A stretch of 64,000 nucleotides of DNA from Patiria miniata (taxonomy: Eukaryota; Echinodermata; Asteroidea; Valvatida; Asterinidae). Under the pieces are notes generated by a model. That model worked only from the letters and a program-made list of their open reading frames with translations. It was not told where the DNA came from and ran no database searches. Position 1 is the stretch's first letter, and each line of letters begins with the position of its first letter. The stretch lies in the NCBI RefSeq assembly GCF_015706575.1, contig NW_024037064.1:8595606-8659605 (forward strand), given 5' to 3'. A program made the translations under genes and the position numbers. Shown here piece after piece: positions 13,123-25,296 of this stretch.

Positions 13123-13403
13123 CATTACTGGACCAAGCCCAGTCTAATGTGGCTTTCGCGAACCCGTGAATCCCGGGTTCGTATTCATGAGCCCCCTACT
13201 AAGATAATGGCTATTTAATCAGTTGATGACCATAAAATATGTTCTGGATAAGCACTCAGGCTATCCCCAATGTATATGCGTCTGTTGTTTAGAGCCAGCC
13301 TGCCTCCCATCAGAATTTGAGTGATGAGTGATGCGCCAGTTAAGTGCTGGAAAGCTACCAACAGCTAAGAAAGCCACATTAGACTGGGCTTGGTCCAGTA
13401 ATG
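13123..13403. mobile_element. MITE with ~35 bp terminal inverted repeats
   Basis: CATTACTGGACCAAGCCCAG plus TCTAATGTGGCTTTC at the left is inverted almost perfectly at the right (GAAAGCCACATTAGACTGGG plus CTTGGTCCAGTAATG). The element is 281 bases with no coding capacity. I could not fix a target-site duplication. Confidence 0.75.
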
Positions 13404-13461
13404 CAGCTAGTATATAAATTGGATTTGCATACACAAAATCTGCCTCAAAATGACCAACGTT

Positions 13462-13759
13462 CCTTATTCACGAGTCGGCCATATTGTATTGAAAGTGAGG
13501 TGAAATCTTAATTTTTTGAACTTCCGAAGAGAAATGAAAGCAACTTAATTTCTAATTTATTCCAGTCGGCTTCAATGAATAATTTAAAATTTGTACTTAA
13601 ACATTCCCTAATGTTTAAAGCAAGATTAAACAAAACAAATTGACCGCAAATAATAAAGGCTGCATTGAGCATAAACTGGCGCCATCATATTCAACAGTTA
13701 TAACAATTAATGAAATACATTCAGGGAACTCGACAAAAATGGCCAACTTGTGAATAAGG
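13462..13759. mobile_element. Probable MITE, ~26 bp imperfect inverted ends
   Basis: CCTTATTCACGAGTCGGCCA at 13462 is inverted at the right as TGGCCAACTTGTGAATAAGG (to 13759), with further pairing inward (TTGT/ACAA). About 298 bases, AT-rich, no frame. No clear target duplication is visible. Confidence 0.5.
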
Positions 13760-13919
13760 CCCATTGCAACTTTTGGTTTGGGCCCTGAGTGTGTTGTCCA
13801 TTTCCTCATAAGATTCGCACCTAATTAATTAAGTTATACGGATATAGGCCTACATGTTTGCTTTGTTAAAAAGCCAGAGCCGTTATAATAGAAGCCGGCG
13901 TTTGAACAACGCCGATAAA

Positions 13920-14760
13920 CTTAAGTACATGTACACAGATCGGTTGAAGGTCAGAGTGTAATATTATTACGCGTGCGTGCTTGATGTACATGTACAGTAC
14001 ATGTACGTGTGCACGTAGTACGTGTAGGCCTGTGTGGATACTGTACATGGATGTATGCACGTATACCGATCTAGGTAAAACGTCTCCACCAATTAATGCC
14101 TTTTCCTTTCAGTTTCCAGTCTTGAACTTGAAGAGCTGTGCACTTGAATTTGGTAAGATTTAACATAATACTGTGAATCCCCGCCACCAACATTGACCAA
14201 GGCGAAAACGAATACACTTTTTATAAGAAGGCCTTTACCTCATAACGTTAGGCTAATGACTGTGAGTATATACCATTAATTTTCGCACATGAAATTATTC
14301 GATGATTGTAGTTTCTGCACGTACCGAGTGGAGGTTGGAGCATGGAGCTATAAAAGCTCCATGGTTGGAGCTACCTGCAGAACATCAACGCATATTATGT
14401 GCATTGGAGGTATACGTTGGACTCTGTAGTCTTGTACGTAATGTACATGTATATTGCCTTAGTGGGCTCAGTGAAAAACTTCATCCCATCGTCAATCGTC
14501 TAGATCTCATCGGCCGTCTCGCAGGGATGAAAGGACAACCAAGGAACGGCACGTACTAGGCTCAGTATTGACAACCATGCACGCGGCGCCTTGTGCAGTG
14601 ATGTGATATGCCAACTGTTTAATTTGCTGGCTGCAGTACAAAAGTATGCACGACCTTAAATTCATAGCCACAACGTTCGACGAACTTGATACATGTACAT
14701 GTACATATTGTATACATGTACATGTATGCATGTACATGTATACGCACACACACATGGCAC
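13920..14760. repeat. TACATGTA palindrome clusters
   Basis: Runs of ACATGTAC/TACATGTA occur at about 13924-14010 and 14690-14742. Frames across them are repeat-derived (Cys/Val/His-rich) and not genes. At 14340-14365 a short hairpin CATGGAGC-TATAAAA-GCTCCATG includes a TATA-like core, with no gene seen next to it. Confidence 0.6.
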
Positions 14761-14839
14761 ACGTTGGAGCGTATAATAGGTGCACGGGAAGGGAACGCCA
14801 TTATTAGGTTCACCCATGTGTACTGAGCGTAGGCGTATC

Positions 14840-15010
14840 CAGCGGGGGGGGGGGGGGGGGGGGTGCACAGGTGGGGGCTAAGGGTTGTATATCCCCCCCC
14901 CGGCCCCCCAATATTTTCGCAAGACTGCACGTTTTCATTCAAGTGCCCTTTTTTCACCAGCGTTCACCCCCCCCCCCCCCCCAATATTTGTAAAGAGCGC
15001 CCCTTTTTGA
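14840..15010. repeat. Poly-G / poly-C tracts, probably a transposon end
   Basis: GGCGTATCCAGC followed by a G run of about 20, then C runs at about 14894 and 14967. It resembles the G/C-run ends of the MITE at 50153-50458 (GGCGGATCCAG). No matching opposite end was found. From here to 15790 I see no further feature. Confidence 0.45.
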
Positions 15011-15802
15011 ACAAGTTTCCTTTTGGGGGGAAAAAATCGTGTAGCCCTTTTTTTATATTTTTGCGCATGTACCGCCCAGAAAACCGTGCCCTTTTTTATT
15101 TTCGAGCATGTACGGCCCTGGCAATGGTTCTACTACTGTGAGGCTTAAATTCTTGAATCTTTTTTTTCCCTGTTCCGACATTAAATATTCACACCTTAAC
15201 TAGGCAAAGACCAATAATGAAATAGTTATCTGCCCGATGATCACCCTGCAAATGCCAACAAAAACAGTTCTGCTTCCGATTACATGGCATTCGAAAATTA
15301 AAATAGGGTAGGTTTGCCATTGTTGTTGGTGTACGATCATATGTCGAGGCGTCTGCGTGTAGTCAAGGGTAAAAGGTAGAAATTGGAGGTTTTGGCTGCT
15401 TTGATTTCATTTTTTTCCCATAAAAAAAAATAGGGTAGGGGCTGTCAGAATAGGGCAAGTAGGGAAAATGGAAGCAGAATTCTTTTGGGGGCCTAATCTT
15501 GAGTTTCGTATTCTTTCCTTGTTGTCTTGTATATTGACCGGAACCCTCTTTACAGATTCTGACTCAATAATCTCGTTATAAAACGTTTGAAGCAATATAT
15601 GCAAGGGAGATGAAGACTCCCAAACCAACCCAATATGAAATATTTTTGGCCAACTTCACTGCCATGTGCAAGAGCCGGTAAATGATTATCTGCGCTTAAA
15701 TTTAAGGCAAGATCTAGAATCAGTCCTTCGTCCAATTATTCTGATGGAAAGTTTACCTCCCCTTAACTTTTGACACTGTGATTTTTGTGTGCAGAGTGAA
15801 AT

Positions 15803-18115
15803 ATGGCATCAGAGGAAGCAGGAAACGCAGGTCCAGAGACAATCAGCAGACATAATCTTGAGTGCAGCATCTGCCAAGAGAGATACCAACAGCCCAAAAT
15901 CTTGGAATGTCTGCATAGCTTCTGTGAGCAATGTCTGCTGAAATACTGTAGCACGAAGCATCAGGGCTCTACAGAGATTCCCTGCCCAGTTTGTCAACAG
16001 GAGACACAGCTTCCAGAGACGGGGGTACAGGGTCTAAAAAACAACTTTTATTTGATTGGTCTGGTCGAGCAGTCTGAACTTCAAGACAAGGTGGCGTCTT
16101 TGGGCAACATGAAGCTGCTCTGTGAGACATGTGACGATGGCAATGAGGCAACACATCGGTGTTTGGACTGTGCACAGAATGTCTGTACACACTGTCGAGG
16201 TACACAGTTGCGAACTGCCGCTACCTCAAACCACATGATAGTTTCTATGGAAGACATTCGTGAGGGAAAAGTTACAGTGACTAAGAACCTACCAACACAT
16301 CCAGAATGTCCAAACCACGAAGGCGAATCAACGCGTTTCTTTTGCACAACTTGCGAAATGTTGATCTGCCGAGATTGCACAGTGATAGACCATTGCAAAC
16401 CAAAACACACTTACATCGATAGAAATAAGGCCACATTGATGTACAAGCAATCACTATCTGAACTTTTTGACTTACTAGAAGGAACGGTAAAGGAGCTCAA
16501 GGAGTCTCAAGAAAATGTTTCAAGAATGGAACATCAACTTGGTGTCACAGTCGAAGGAACCGTGATAGAAGTGCAGGACAGAGCAGCTGAGATCAGAGCT
16601 GAAGTTACAGCTCAAGAAAATTGCCTCGTTAAAGACATCCAAACAATCCAGAAAGACCGTAAGCAACAATTGGATAAATGCAAGAAAATAATACATTCAG
16701 AAAGTGAGAAGATTAAATATGCCCTCGAGACAGCTAGAGAGGTGACAACTGCATCAGATAGTGACTTCCTCTCACTCTATCCCACAATCAACACCGACTT
16801 GAAATTGCTGGCTGGTCAGAGTATTCCTAGAGTTGACAACAGGCTCACATTTCTGAAGTTCAAGCAGAGCGAAGGCGTCAGTGTGGGTGAGGTGTTGACT
16901 GAAGGCAAGCTGGAGCTTTGTCGTGAGTTTGGTAAAATGGGAAACGGCCCAGGGGAGTTCAATGTGGCTTGGGGCGTAGCTGTTCGTCAACAGCCGGATG
17001 AGATTGCAGTTACAGACATCAACAACAAACGAGTTGTGATCTGCAGCATCGATGGTAAACAGAAAAGCGCCATCCAAATGGAAGAATGTAAGCATAAATT
17101 TATTCACTCTGCATATTTATCTTTTTTTACTACACCCCTACCCTCAACCCCGATCTTCATGGTAATAGAAAAAAAAAACACTTTTACACAGCTGTGGTCA
17201 ATATTGTGGTGTTAAAATGCTGTCTTTATCCAGAACAGGGTGTTCCAAAACAGGGAGTTCCCAGTATTAAAACTGTGCACCATTCTTAAGATAATGTATG
17301 TGCCACTCAGAAAATAATTAACTTCCCCCACTATCTAAAGCCACTATCTCCAATGGTGAATGAAATCCCTTTGTTTAAAGAATACTGCCTTAGTACATTG
17401 CAGCTATATTGTACACTCTCCAAACAATACCTTTAATCCTCAAGTTCTAAATGAGTAAATAATTTAACAGGTTTCGATATTTCTAATCTCCACAGATCCA
17501 TTCGGCATTGCAGCTACGCACTCCAAGAATCGCTTGGTGGTTGTTGAATTCAAGTCATCTTTTGTGAAGGTTTTCAACAGCGACAACTCACTGGCATTTC
17601 AGTTCCCAACTGTGCAACCGGATGATGTTGGTAAGATCACAGTGGATCTCCGGGGCGTGGCGGTCAAGAAGGATGGGACCATCGTAGTTGGTGATGTCGA
17701 GAGGATGGTGTTGACCGAACACCGATCGACAGATGGTGACATCTTACTGACCACACCAGTCAAGATTGAGCCCTGGTTCCTGGCTGTGGACAGCAGTGAT
17801 CGAGTTGTCGTCAGTGGCTGCTCACATGCAGTGGTAGTTACAGATGGCAACAGTACTACTGAACTCGCCATCAAACCAACCATCAACGATCAACCTGTAC
17901 AGGAGAGCACAGGTGTATACACCGATAGCTCCGGAATCTATGTTGCAATGCATAATGGGGATAATGCTGGTCATATCCACCACTATGACCCTCAAGGTGG
18001 CTTTCTCAAATGCATCGCACAGGGTCTGCACTACCCACAGGGCATCACTTTTACAGCAGATTGGCAGTTGGCAGTGGCCGACTACTATACAGTCAAAATG
18101 TATCACCAGGTGTGA
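15803..18115 (+). CDS. TRIM-family RING E3 ubiquitin ligase with NHL repeats
   Basis: Two coding exons: 15803-17087 (donor GTAAGC) and 17496-18115 (acceptor CCACAG), joining in phase 1 to 634 aa. Residues 21-64 form a RING finger (C21, C24, C36, H38, C41, C44, C61, C64); 107-144 a B-box 1; 169-202 a B-box 2 (C169, H172, C181, C184, C192); about 210-315 a coiled coil; from about 370 an NHL propeller (GEFNVAWGVAVRQQPDEIAV, then HIHHYDPQGGFLKC, AVADYYTVKMY). No filamin domain separates coiled coil and NHL, unlike TRIM2/3. The RING should recruit an E2 and ubiquitinate a substrate held by the NHL part; substrate and pathway are not known. The ATG lies nine bases after a likely UTR acceptor (TGTGCAG at 15794), so one or more 5' UTR exons lie upstream. 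Orthology to a given vertebrate TRIM cannot be decided here. Confidence 0.95.
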
Positions 18116-18851
18116 CTGAAATTAACAAAGCTAAAATGGTTGAAATGGTCTACTCTCAGCATACCTTAGGAAAAAAAGAAGAAAGGGCCTGGCCAATGTT
18201 CATATGCTGAATCAATAGAAATGTCACCTCACCTACTTCAGAATTCAGATATACTTATAAATAGTTAAAATGTAGTTTTGTAGTCAGGTCGTGGTTTCAA
18301 TTTCCTGTAGAAACTGTACATGAAAATAGATGTAAGTCACAAAAGATGAACACCAGAAATATCTGCATCACAACATGAAAAATGCACTGGCAATATCTTT
18401 TGCTCTGCCTGTGTGTGCAGTTGCATGTACATGTCCAAGAAGTCAAAATCTACTTTGTGGATACATGGTAGATGAATGTTTACATGTAATCCTTTTGAGT
18501 GAGTGGGATTGCACTTGTATTTTTCATGAACAAAAGATTCTACATTGTATGTAGGTTCAATGGAAACTGTACATGTACACTGTACATGTATTTGTTAAAA
18601 CACAGATGTTTCCAAACGCAGTCTAATACATGATCGACAGCTTTAACACAAACACTATATAGGCTCATTCAAATTTGACAACATACATGTACTTAAGAAA
18701 AAAATCTGATCAAAGCAGACTATTTATTTAGCAAAATGGAAGAATACAATTATTAAAGCCTACTTCTTTGAATACGTACATACATACATGTACAGTTGAA
18801 CGTTATTACATCATACAAAATGTTAATATTACAAAAATGCTGTTTAATATA

Positions 18852-19080
18852 TGAATATCTCTTAAGGCCAAATTCACACGCAGTTATAATCAGGTGGTAA
18901 ATTGACATCTAAAATTTAAGCACCTGTGAATTACCGATCTTCGTAATTGACAGATCCACTTATTAGCTAGATCAATATCTTTTAAGGCCAACTTCACATG
19001 GAGTTGAACAGGTGGTAAATTGACACCTAAAGTTTAAGCACCTTTGAATTACAGATTTTCGTAATTGACCGATCCATTAA
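18852..19080. repeat. Two-copy tandem repeat, ~120 bp
   Basis: The unit beginning ATATCTCTTAAGGCCAA, with AGGTGGTAAATTGACA and TTCGTAATTGAC inside, occurs at about 18855 and again at about 18975 with scattered differences. The surrounding 18116-19330 is non-coding, AT-rich and dotted with TACATGTA. Confidence 0.75.
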
Positions 19081-19331
19081 ACTACATCCAGTAGTGCTTG
19101 GACCAATCACAGCCGTGCACAATGTCAGACATGCGTGTACGTGCATACAATAGGACGCGCGTAACACGCAGCTGAAACATGCAGTGTGGCACTGAAGAGG
19201 TGCATGTGTTGTTGCCCACGTGCTCAGGGGGCAGGCTTAATGGATCAATCTGGTGTCAATTAGTCATTACGCTATTTAAGATACTAATGATTGTGTTCAC
19301 TGCTCAGTATTCCTGTGTAAGTTTACTCTTA

Positions 19332-19699
19332 GGCCAAACAAAAAAAAGTGTCCAGTTTCTGGTATGCGCGCGCGTCGCCGTAGCCATGTGCGTCGGCAAA
19401 ATGAAAAAGTTTTTTTTTCAATGAAAGATGATGTCTCAAAACCGCCAAACTCACTGGTTTGACTGGAATCCTGCTGCTGCACAATTTTAACGTGATTTTA
19501 GATTGGGTTATGGTCGAGAATAAGCTTTATGTAACCTCTCTGGACTCCCATATATTTGCACTAAGTTTAGTCGGGCACCATTTGCAGTCATCAGCACACA
19601 TTTGAAGCAAAAAAATCAGGTAAAAAAAAAAAAAGCCGCGTCGCCGCACCACTTTTTGGGCAAGCTCCATACCAGAAACCGGAGACTTTTTTTTTGGCC
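19332..19699. mobile_element. PIF/Harbinger-like MITE, copy 1 (TTA target site)
   Basis: Ends GGCCAAACAAAAAAAAGTG and its inverse CTTTTTTTTTGGCC, continuing inward as GTTTCTGGTATG/CATACCAGAAAC, with TTA on both sides (19329-19331 and 19700-19702). A 3-bp TTA duplication and GGCC ends fit the Harbinger superfamily. Copies of the same family lie at 28867-29252 and 41124-41564. No transposase. Confidence 0.8.
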
Positions 19700-20051
19700 T
19701 TAATGAATGTTTTTTTTTATGACACAATCCTGTTTACAACCATATATGGAAGTTCATGGAATACAATACGTTAAATACAATATATAACATTACAAAAATA
19801 GAAGAGATTATCTGATTTTTCATATAAGAAGAGAAGAAATATATATGTTTGGCTGGTACAATGTACGTGTAAACCCGGCTTGGGCCTAGATACCATCGGC
19901 TTGGGCCATTTTCCATTATTCTCTTATTGTACGTGTACAGATAACAGCCAGATGGAGCGTTGTAACAGTTTTCTGATTTCATGACCTCTATCTAGGGGTC
20001 AAGTTGGGTTTATATGAGCAAAGTTTGTCAACAACTGAGATACATGTAACT

Positions 20052-20565
20052 CAACCTCGTCCCCAGTGCTAACTTTATTTCCAACCGTATTTCCAATAGT
20101 AAACCCTGGATAGGAAACCTTCTTCCTGTATCCTGATTGGATACCACAATTGGCTAGTAATGGATTTTTATCGTGTACTTGGTGCTATATATTCACAACG
20201 TGCAGTACCTGTTTTCGCGATCATTCGTCCACGCCTTCTCGAAAATACTAATTTCCTTTCCAATTTGCTCATATTAACATGAAATATGATACTGCATGTT
20301 GTCTCGATAAGATCGTAACAGTTTGATTTCAAAAATCGTGTTTTCGAAACTCACGCCGTGCTCGCGCTGCTGCGAATTGACTGTGTTTTTATCCCAGACA
20401 CCGCATACAAAAACAAACGCTAATGTGTAACGCATATCTAGGCACCAGACTGTTCCTCATTTGCATACGTGTGCAAAAATCTTGCACATGCAAATGATCC
20501 AATACCAGGGTGAGAGAGCAGGTAGTGGTGGGCGCGTACTGCTCGACACCCTGGGGACGAGGTTG
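20052..20565. mobile_element. MITE with 9-bp target duplication, copy 1
   Basis: Ends CAACCTCGTCCCCAG and CTGGGGACGAGGTTG are exact inverses and are flanked by CATGTAACT on both sides (20043-20051, 20566-20574). A second full copy at 39606-40113 is also flanked by a 9-bp duplication, and an inverted internal part lies at 28344-28642. A 9-bp duplication suggests a Mutator-like superfamily, which is an inference because no transposase is present. Confidence 0.85.
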
Positions 20566-20919
20566 CATGTAACTTGACCAGAGTTAGGTTTCTCTACACT
20601 TCGGCTTCAGTCACAGCTTCAGCGCTCAGGAGAATTCTTTTTGCATTTGATTTTGATGCCTCTGACTCAACGAGTGTCCCTCCTTTTCCTCAGGAACATT
20701 ACAGTCCCTACATGACATCAAAGTTTTGATCAAACTTTAGATGTTGATTTGGTTTAGACAAATCGGTTTAGGCTAGTATGTGCTTCTGATGTAAAAAATG
20801 TATGAAACTCATAAAATGAAAGCGAAGCCACGGAAAGACGCTTGAACCTATTGTCGTATCATACAAAGTTGGTTACAGGCGTCTTGTTACAGACAATTCG
20901 AAGGAAACAACTGTGACTG

Positions 20920-21041
20920 CTCTATGTTCCGACACCCCTATGTTCCGACAACCTAGATTGTGTTACTCCCGGTTAGGGTTAGGGTTAGGGTTAGGAATAG
21001 GAATATGTGCAGTCGGAACATAGGGGTGTCGGAACATAGAG
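20920..21041. repeat. Inverted repeat enclosing a telomere-type TTAGGG array
   Basis: Left arm CTCTATGTTCCGACACCCCT plus ATGTTCCGACA and right arm of the same sequence inverted (21012-21041) enclose GG(TTAGGG)3TTAGG at 20971-20995. The arm itself is a double copy of TATGTTCCGACA. The telomere motif is the vertebrate and deuterostome type. Likely a transposon or a repair scar; see findings. Confidence 0.8.
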
Positions 21042-21319
21042 GTGTAACCACAGGCATTTATACATTTCTTATTATGTAATGCTCTGAGGAACTTCCCTGC
21101 AGGTTGCCTGTGAAAAGTACCTTTTGTGACTTGGCCCTTACTTGTGTCCAACTAGTTGAAGATCTTTATCAGGCCAGATGACTATTTCCCAGGTTTATTG
21201 CTATCATCGTGAATTTGAGCATGAGCTCTGGCTACATGGCGTACATGTTTATGGTTTCTAACTTACGCCTTTGAATAAAGATATCTAGAGAAAATTGGTA
21301 CATGTAATTGCCAACATAT

Positions 21320-21400
21320 ATAGGGCTGGATATGTCGGTTGGTAGGGCATCGGTACAGTAATCTGGAAGTCGCAGCATTGCATCTTGGCCGCTTCAGTCA
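21320..21400 (+). repeat. Possible tRNA-derived SINE remnant
   Basis: GATATGTCGGTTGGTAGGGC resembles an A-box region, and a degraded B-box-like GCATTGCATC follows about 45 bases on. Divergent and short; no complete tRNA fold. Confidence 0.35.
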
Positions 21401-21962
21401 ATTCCTTTGTTCAATTTTATAATTATCAGGTCGGATTACCTTCTGATTCAGATATATTTCAACTGATTCTAAATACAACTGGGTACAAGACCACGATACA
21501 GTATTTCTTGTCATGTTGAATTTGCCAGGATCTGCTGTCAAGAGACACATAAACTTGATGCATGTACAAAAAATAGGATTTATAAGTTGCAATTAACGAA
21601 TCTAAATGTGCGCAGTATTTTGGAGACCACATCACCGATTGGAATTAAATGTATTGTACACAGAAAGACAAAAAAAATGGCAAGTTGTATAAATTTGAGG
21701 GAAAGGGTTGAACATAGCTTGTTTTACTAAAATGTGGCCTACGTTTTATAAGGGCCACTCTTTATGGACTCGGTGCACAAGAATCCCCTCGCTGGTTTCA
21801 AAGGAAGAGTTCGGACACCAGTGAAAGGGACACTTTAACACATTGCTGATGACGCCTGATCATGTGAAGCACGTTCAGAATAAAATTAGTTGTGGGTAAA
21901 CGTACATACATGTATATGTGTGTGAGTTTGTTTCTGCGTTCAATAGGAGACGTTAAACAATA

Positions 21963-22420
21963 CAGGGCGAGTCAAAAAAAAAAACGAACCCAAATGTTGG
22001 AACTATTGTTTTAAGGAAGTTCTGCATGTAGCATTTCCAAAATCTAGAATATAAAAGCACAATTCATAAGCTTTCTTTTAGTACAAGAATCAATCAAATA
22101 CTCATGTACTTTTAAGTTACCGAAATTGAAACACAACCACCGTTTTCAGGTTCTGTCCACGGATCACAAAAAAGTTCAGTGTTCTTTTTATAGCAAAATG
22201 AAAGGAAATCACATAGGGATGTGTGTGAATTTTTTTTGTTTTGCGTTGTGTTTAAAATTCCGTTACTTGAAAAGTACATAAGTGATTTGAATGATTCTTG
22301 TACTAAAAGAAAGCTGATGAATTGGGCTTTTATATCCTAGATTTTGAAAATGCTACATGCAGAACTTCCCTAAAACAATGGTCCCAACATTTGGGTTTCG
22401 TTTTTTTTTAACTCACCCTG
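21963..22420. mobile_element. Long-TIR MITE, TA target site (Tc1/mariner-like)
   Basis: Most of the element is a palindrome: CAGGGCGAGTCAAAAAAAAA, then CCCAAATGTTGG, at the left, inverted at the right as CCAACATTTGGG then TTAACTCACCCTG. TA lies on each side (21961-21962, 22421-22422). The arms, roughly 190 bases each, would give a strong hairpin RNA. No coding sequence. The 22.4-23.3 kb flank shows nothing else. Confidence 0.8.
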
Positions 22421-23384
22421 TAGTAACAACAATAGGGTTCCCAATCTCCGGAAGGTCCCCAATTCGGATTTGTGTATGAAACATATATATGAAGTCTTCC
22501 TAAAAAGTTTGAGGACAAACAAAACAGGGACAATAGGGGGTCCCGATTGCAAGCAAATACACACTTGTTGCTTGTATGTGCATGTGGTATGTCTCTTCCA
22601 CTGGTGCTCTTAACAGAAGTCACATTGCGCCATCTATCATGTCTATACTATTCCTGCGCGGAGCCCATACTAAGCTACAGATATGCATGGCATTTTACAC
22701 ACAGCCCGTTCTATACCAATATATACACAGTTATACAGCATTATTATCACATACAGGGCTTCAATACATGCGTGACTAATAAACACATTGCAAAAATAAT
22801 GTAAAATCCCTTCACCAAAAAAATCAGAATAAAGTAAAAAAAAATAACGACAAAAATTACATTTTTCAAACTAAGTACAATGTCAATTCCTTCTTGAATA
22901 TTGGTCGATCGATCGTATCAAAGTCATCTCATCTACAACATGATACTTGAAGTGAATGAAAAATACAAAACAAAATGAGTTTCTATTCATGACATCCCAA
23001 ACTATTTCAGTTACATTAACCATTGTCAAATTTGAATACCTCTAAAATGATCACTCGCTCTGTTATTGTCGCAATCCAATAAAATAAGGTGTTAATCTGT
23101 ACTGGAGGAGAAACAAAATTCAATCATTTCCTTCTTTGAAAGCAGATATTTTTCCCCCAGTTGAAATTTAATGACACCTTCAAACAATGACTCGCTGAGT
23201 TATCATGTTATTGTCAAAAGCCGTGCAAAGTACGTGTATCTACCGGCAAACTGTCTATAAATAACCCTGGCTATGAATTCAGGCAGACCTTTACTCATAA
23301 TTATGAACACAAACAAAACAATTCAAAGGCCGCTGCTGAATTCAAAGAGAATACATGTATGTAGAAGAAGGACTGTGCATAAAA

Positions 23385-24169
23385 CAGAGATGCCACAGGG
23401 TCTGCTTGAAAAAAACGGAACTGGGTCTGCTTGAAAAAAAAAACGGAATGGCTGCTTGAAAAAAAACAGAACTTTTTTGTGTGTGAAAAAGCCACTCCGT
23501 GTCCGACACAAAGTACCCGTTGTCATCTTTATCTTGTAGCCAAGCCAAGTTCTGTTTATTTTTTAATTTTGCTTCTATGGCCTTTAAAGCTGTCGGTTCG
23601 TTCAATCACTTTGATTTTTCCATATTCCTAATATTTATTCTGCCTACCCGAATTTCCAACGTAACATTCGACACGAAACGTGCATGAATCCACAACACTG
23701 CTGTCGGTGTACATGATCCTTGCACTCGCGATGCGCTCAACGAAAACATGGTTGGTAACCGCATTTTTTGTATTCACATATATCACTGCGATCGGAAACC
23801 ACCGATAGCTGAAATGATAGACTTGATTTCCAGGCTGAATGCTACGTGTGAATGCTTAGCACACAACACGCCCGCACGCGGTGAAGCACGTGCGAGGCGC
23901 CGTTGTATACTGTGTGCAAGTACGTTGGCCGCTTGTATCGCATGCAGGCTCGGCAACAACATACACAAAGACTGTTTTTGAGACTACTTCAACGAACAAC
24001 ATTGTGCCATGCGTGCGCCTAAATGTACTAAATTGAGGTAAAAATCAACACATTTCCACAGTTTTTCTTCTCTTTTTCTGGTTAATTTGACGGCCGAAAA
24101 AACCGGAATTTTGTGAGATTTTTTTTAAAAACTGGAATTCCGGTTAAAACCGGAAAAGTGGCATCTCTG
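23385..24169. mobile_element. DNA transposon remnant, CAGAGATGCCAC ends
   Basis: CAGAGATGCCAC at the left is exactly inverted at the right (GTGGCATCTCTG), and ATAAAA occurs on both sides (23379-23384, 24170-24175). The end sequence is hAT-like, but the visible duplication is 6 bp, not 8. 785 bases, no transposase frame. Near the left end is a repeated GTCTGCTTGAAAAAAA unit. Confidence 0.65.
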
Positions 24170-24499
24170 ATAAAAATTGTAAATAACAATGAATATATGC
24201 TCAGTGGAGTATTTTGGAGGGTCCCGTACAGTTTCAACCAAAAGTACCTAATGAGTAAAAGGCATAAGTTAAGTAAATTTCCAAATTTACAAAATCTGTT
24301 TCAATTCAAAAAGAACATAATGTGCAGATCAACTTTAGGCAAACTCTATAAACTGCGTTCTGTTTCGTGCTAATGCAATTTTCTTGTCATTTGATAGTTC
24401 TAGAATTTAATTCACACCTAAGAGAAAGACGTGGTAAGAAAAACTGAAATAGACTGTGTGCATTGAAAAAAAAAAGCTTCCTAAGAAAAAAACAGGGCA

Positions 24500-25296
24500 T
24501 AGACAGGTTCCTGTTCAGTCCTTCCATTAGATTGCCGACTTTCAAGAGGTGAAGTTAGGGCACCAGGCTCAACTTGACCCTTACTCTCTGGCGTGTGTTT
24601 GGGAGTCATCTCAATAAACATCGGAAAAAACTTGGAAATGCGATTAATGTCCATTCCCATGCTTCTTAGCTGAAATACTCAGGGGAAAAGGGGGGGGGGG
24701 AGAATTACTGTTAACCCTCGGAGCAGCCCGACGGTAGTTTTATAATCCACTGTTTCCAAATATGGGCATAATTTTTTTTCAATGGGCCATTTAGGCCAAG
24801 CTTCCATGTAATCCTCACCCCTACTACACACCACAAGCCTGTAGATCAACTCTCATTGGCCAGACCCTAACCACTCCGGAGTAAGGAGTGTTGAAAGACA
24901 GAAGCCAAGATGGTGTCCAATGCCTTTGTGCAGTATTTGGAGATCTTAGTGGCCAGCCCTAAGTGTCGCCGATCCCTTTGTGTCAACCCTTCGTGCTGCC
25001 AGGAGCCCAGACAGGTTATAAACAATCCATGGCCATGTAAATTACCTTTATCTTGTGCATATACCAGTATACAGGCATGCCAGGGTTATTGACCTATAAA
25101 CACATGTGGTGATAAAATTCTCCACGTGGTTCCACGGTGTGATTTTTTTGATAGGCTGCTCCATGGGTTAATGAGTCTACAACAAAGTCCCTTCTGTACC
25201 TAAGCAATCTGAAATTTGGACTAAACAATTTGAATGTGGATCAAAGTTTTGTGGAACCTAACATTTAGGAAATGGTGCCTACGATGGGTGATTTTG
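24500..25296. other. Downstream flank of PTPMT1, nothing else seen
   Basis: This stretch probably holds the 3' UTR of the minus-strand PTPMT1 gene. It has a G run near 24690 and an in-frame plus-strand ATG at 24910, but that short frame has no recognisable domain. Confidence 0.4.

Noticed and set aside
14302-14559. 85-codon plus-strand frame with a TATA-like box inside
   Set aside because: No domain, and the TATA-like stretch is the loop of a small hairpin repeat.
15809-17107. Several antisense frames under the TRIM gene
   Set aside because: They mirror the strong TRIM coding frame and have no domain of their own.
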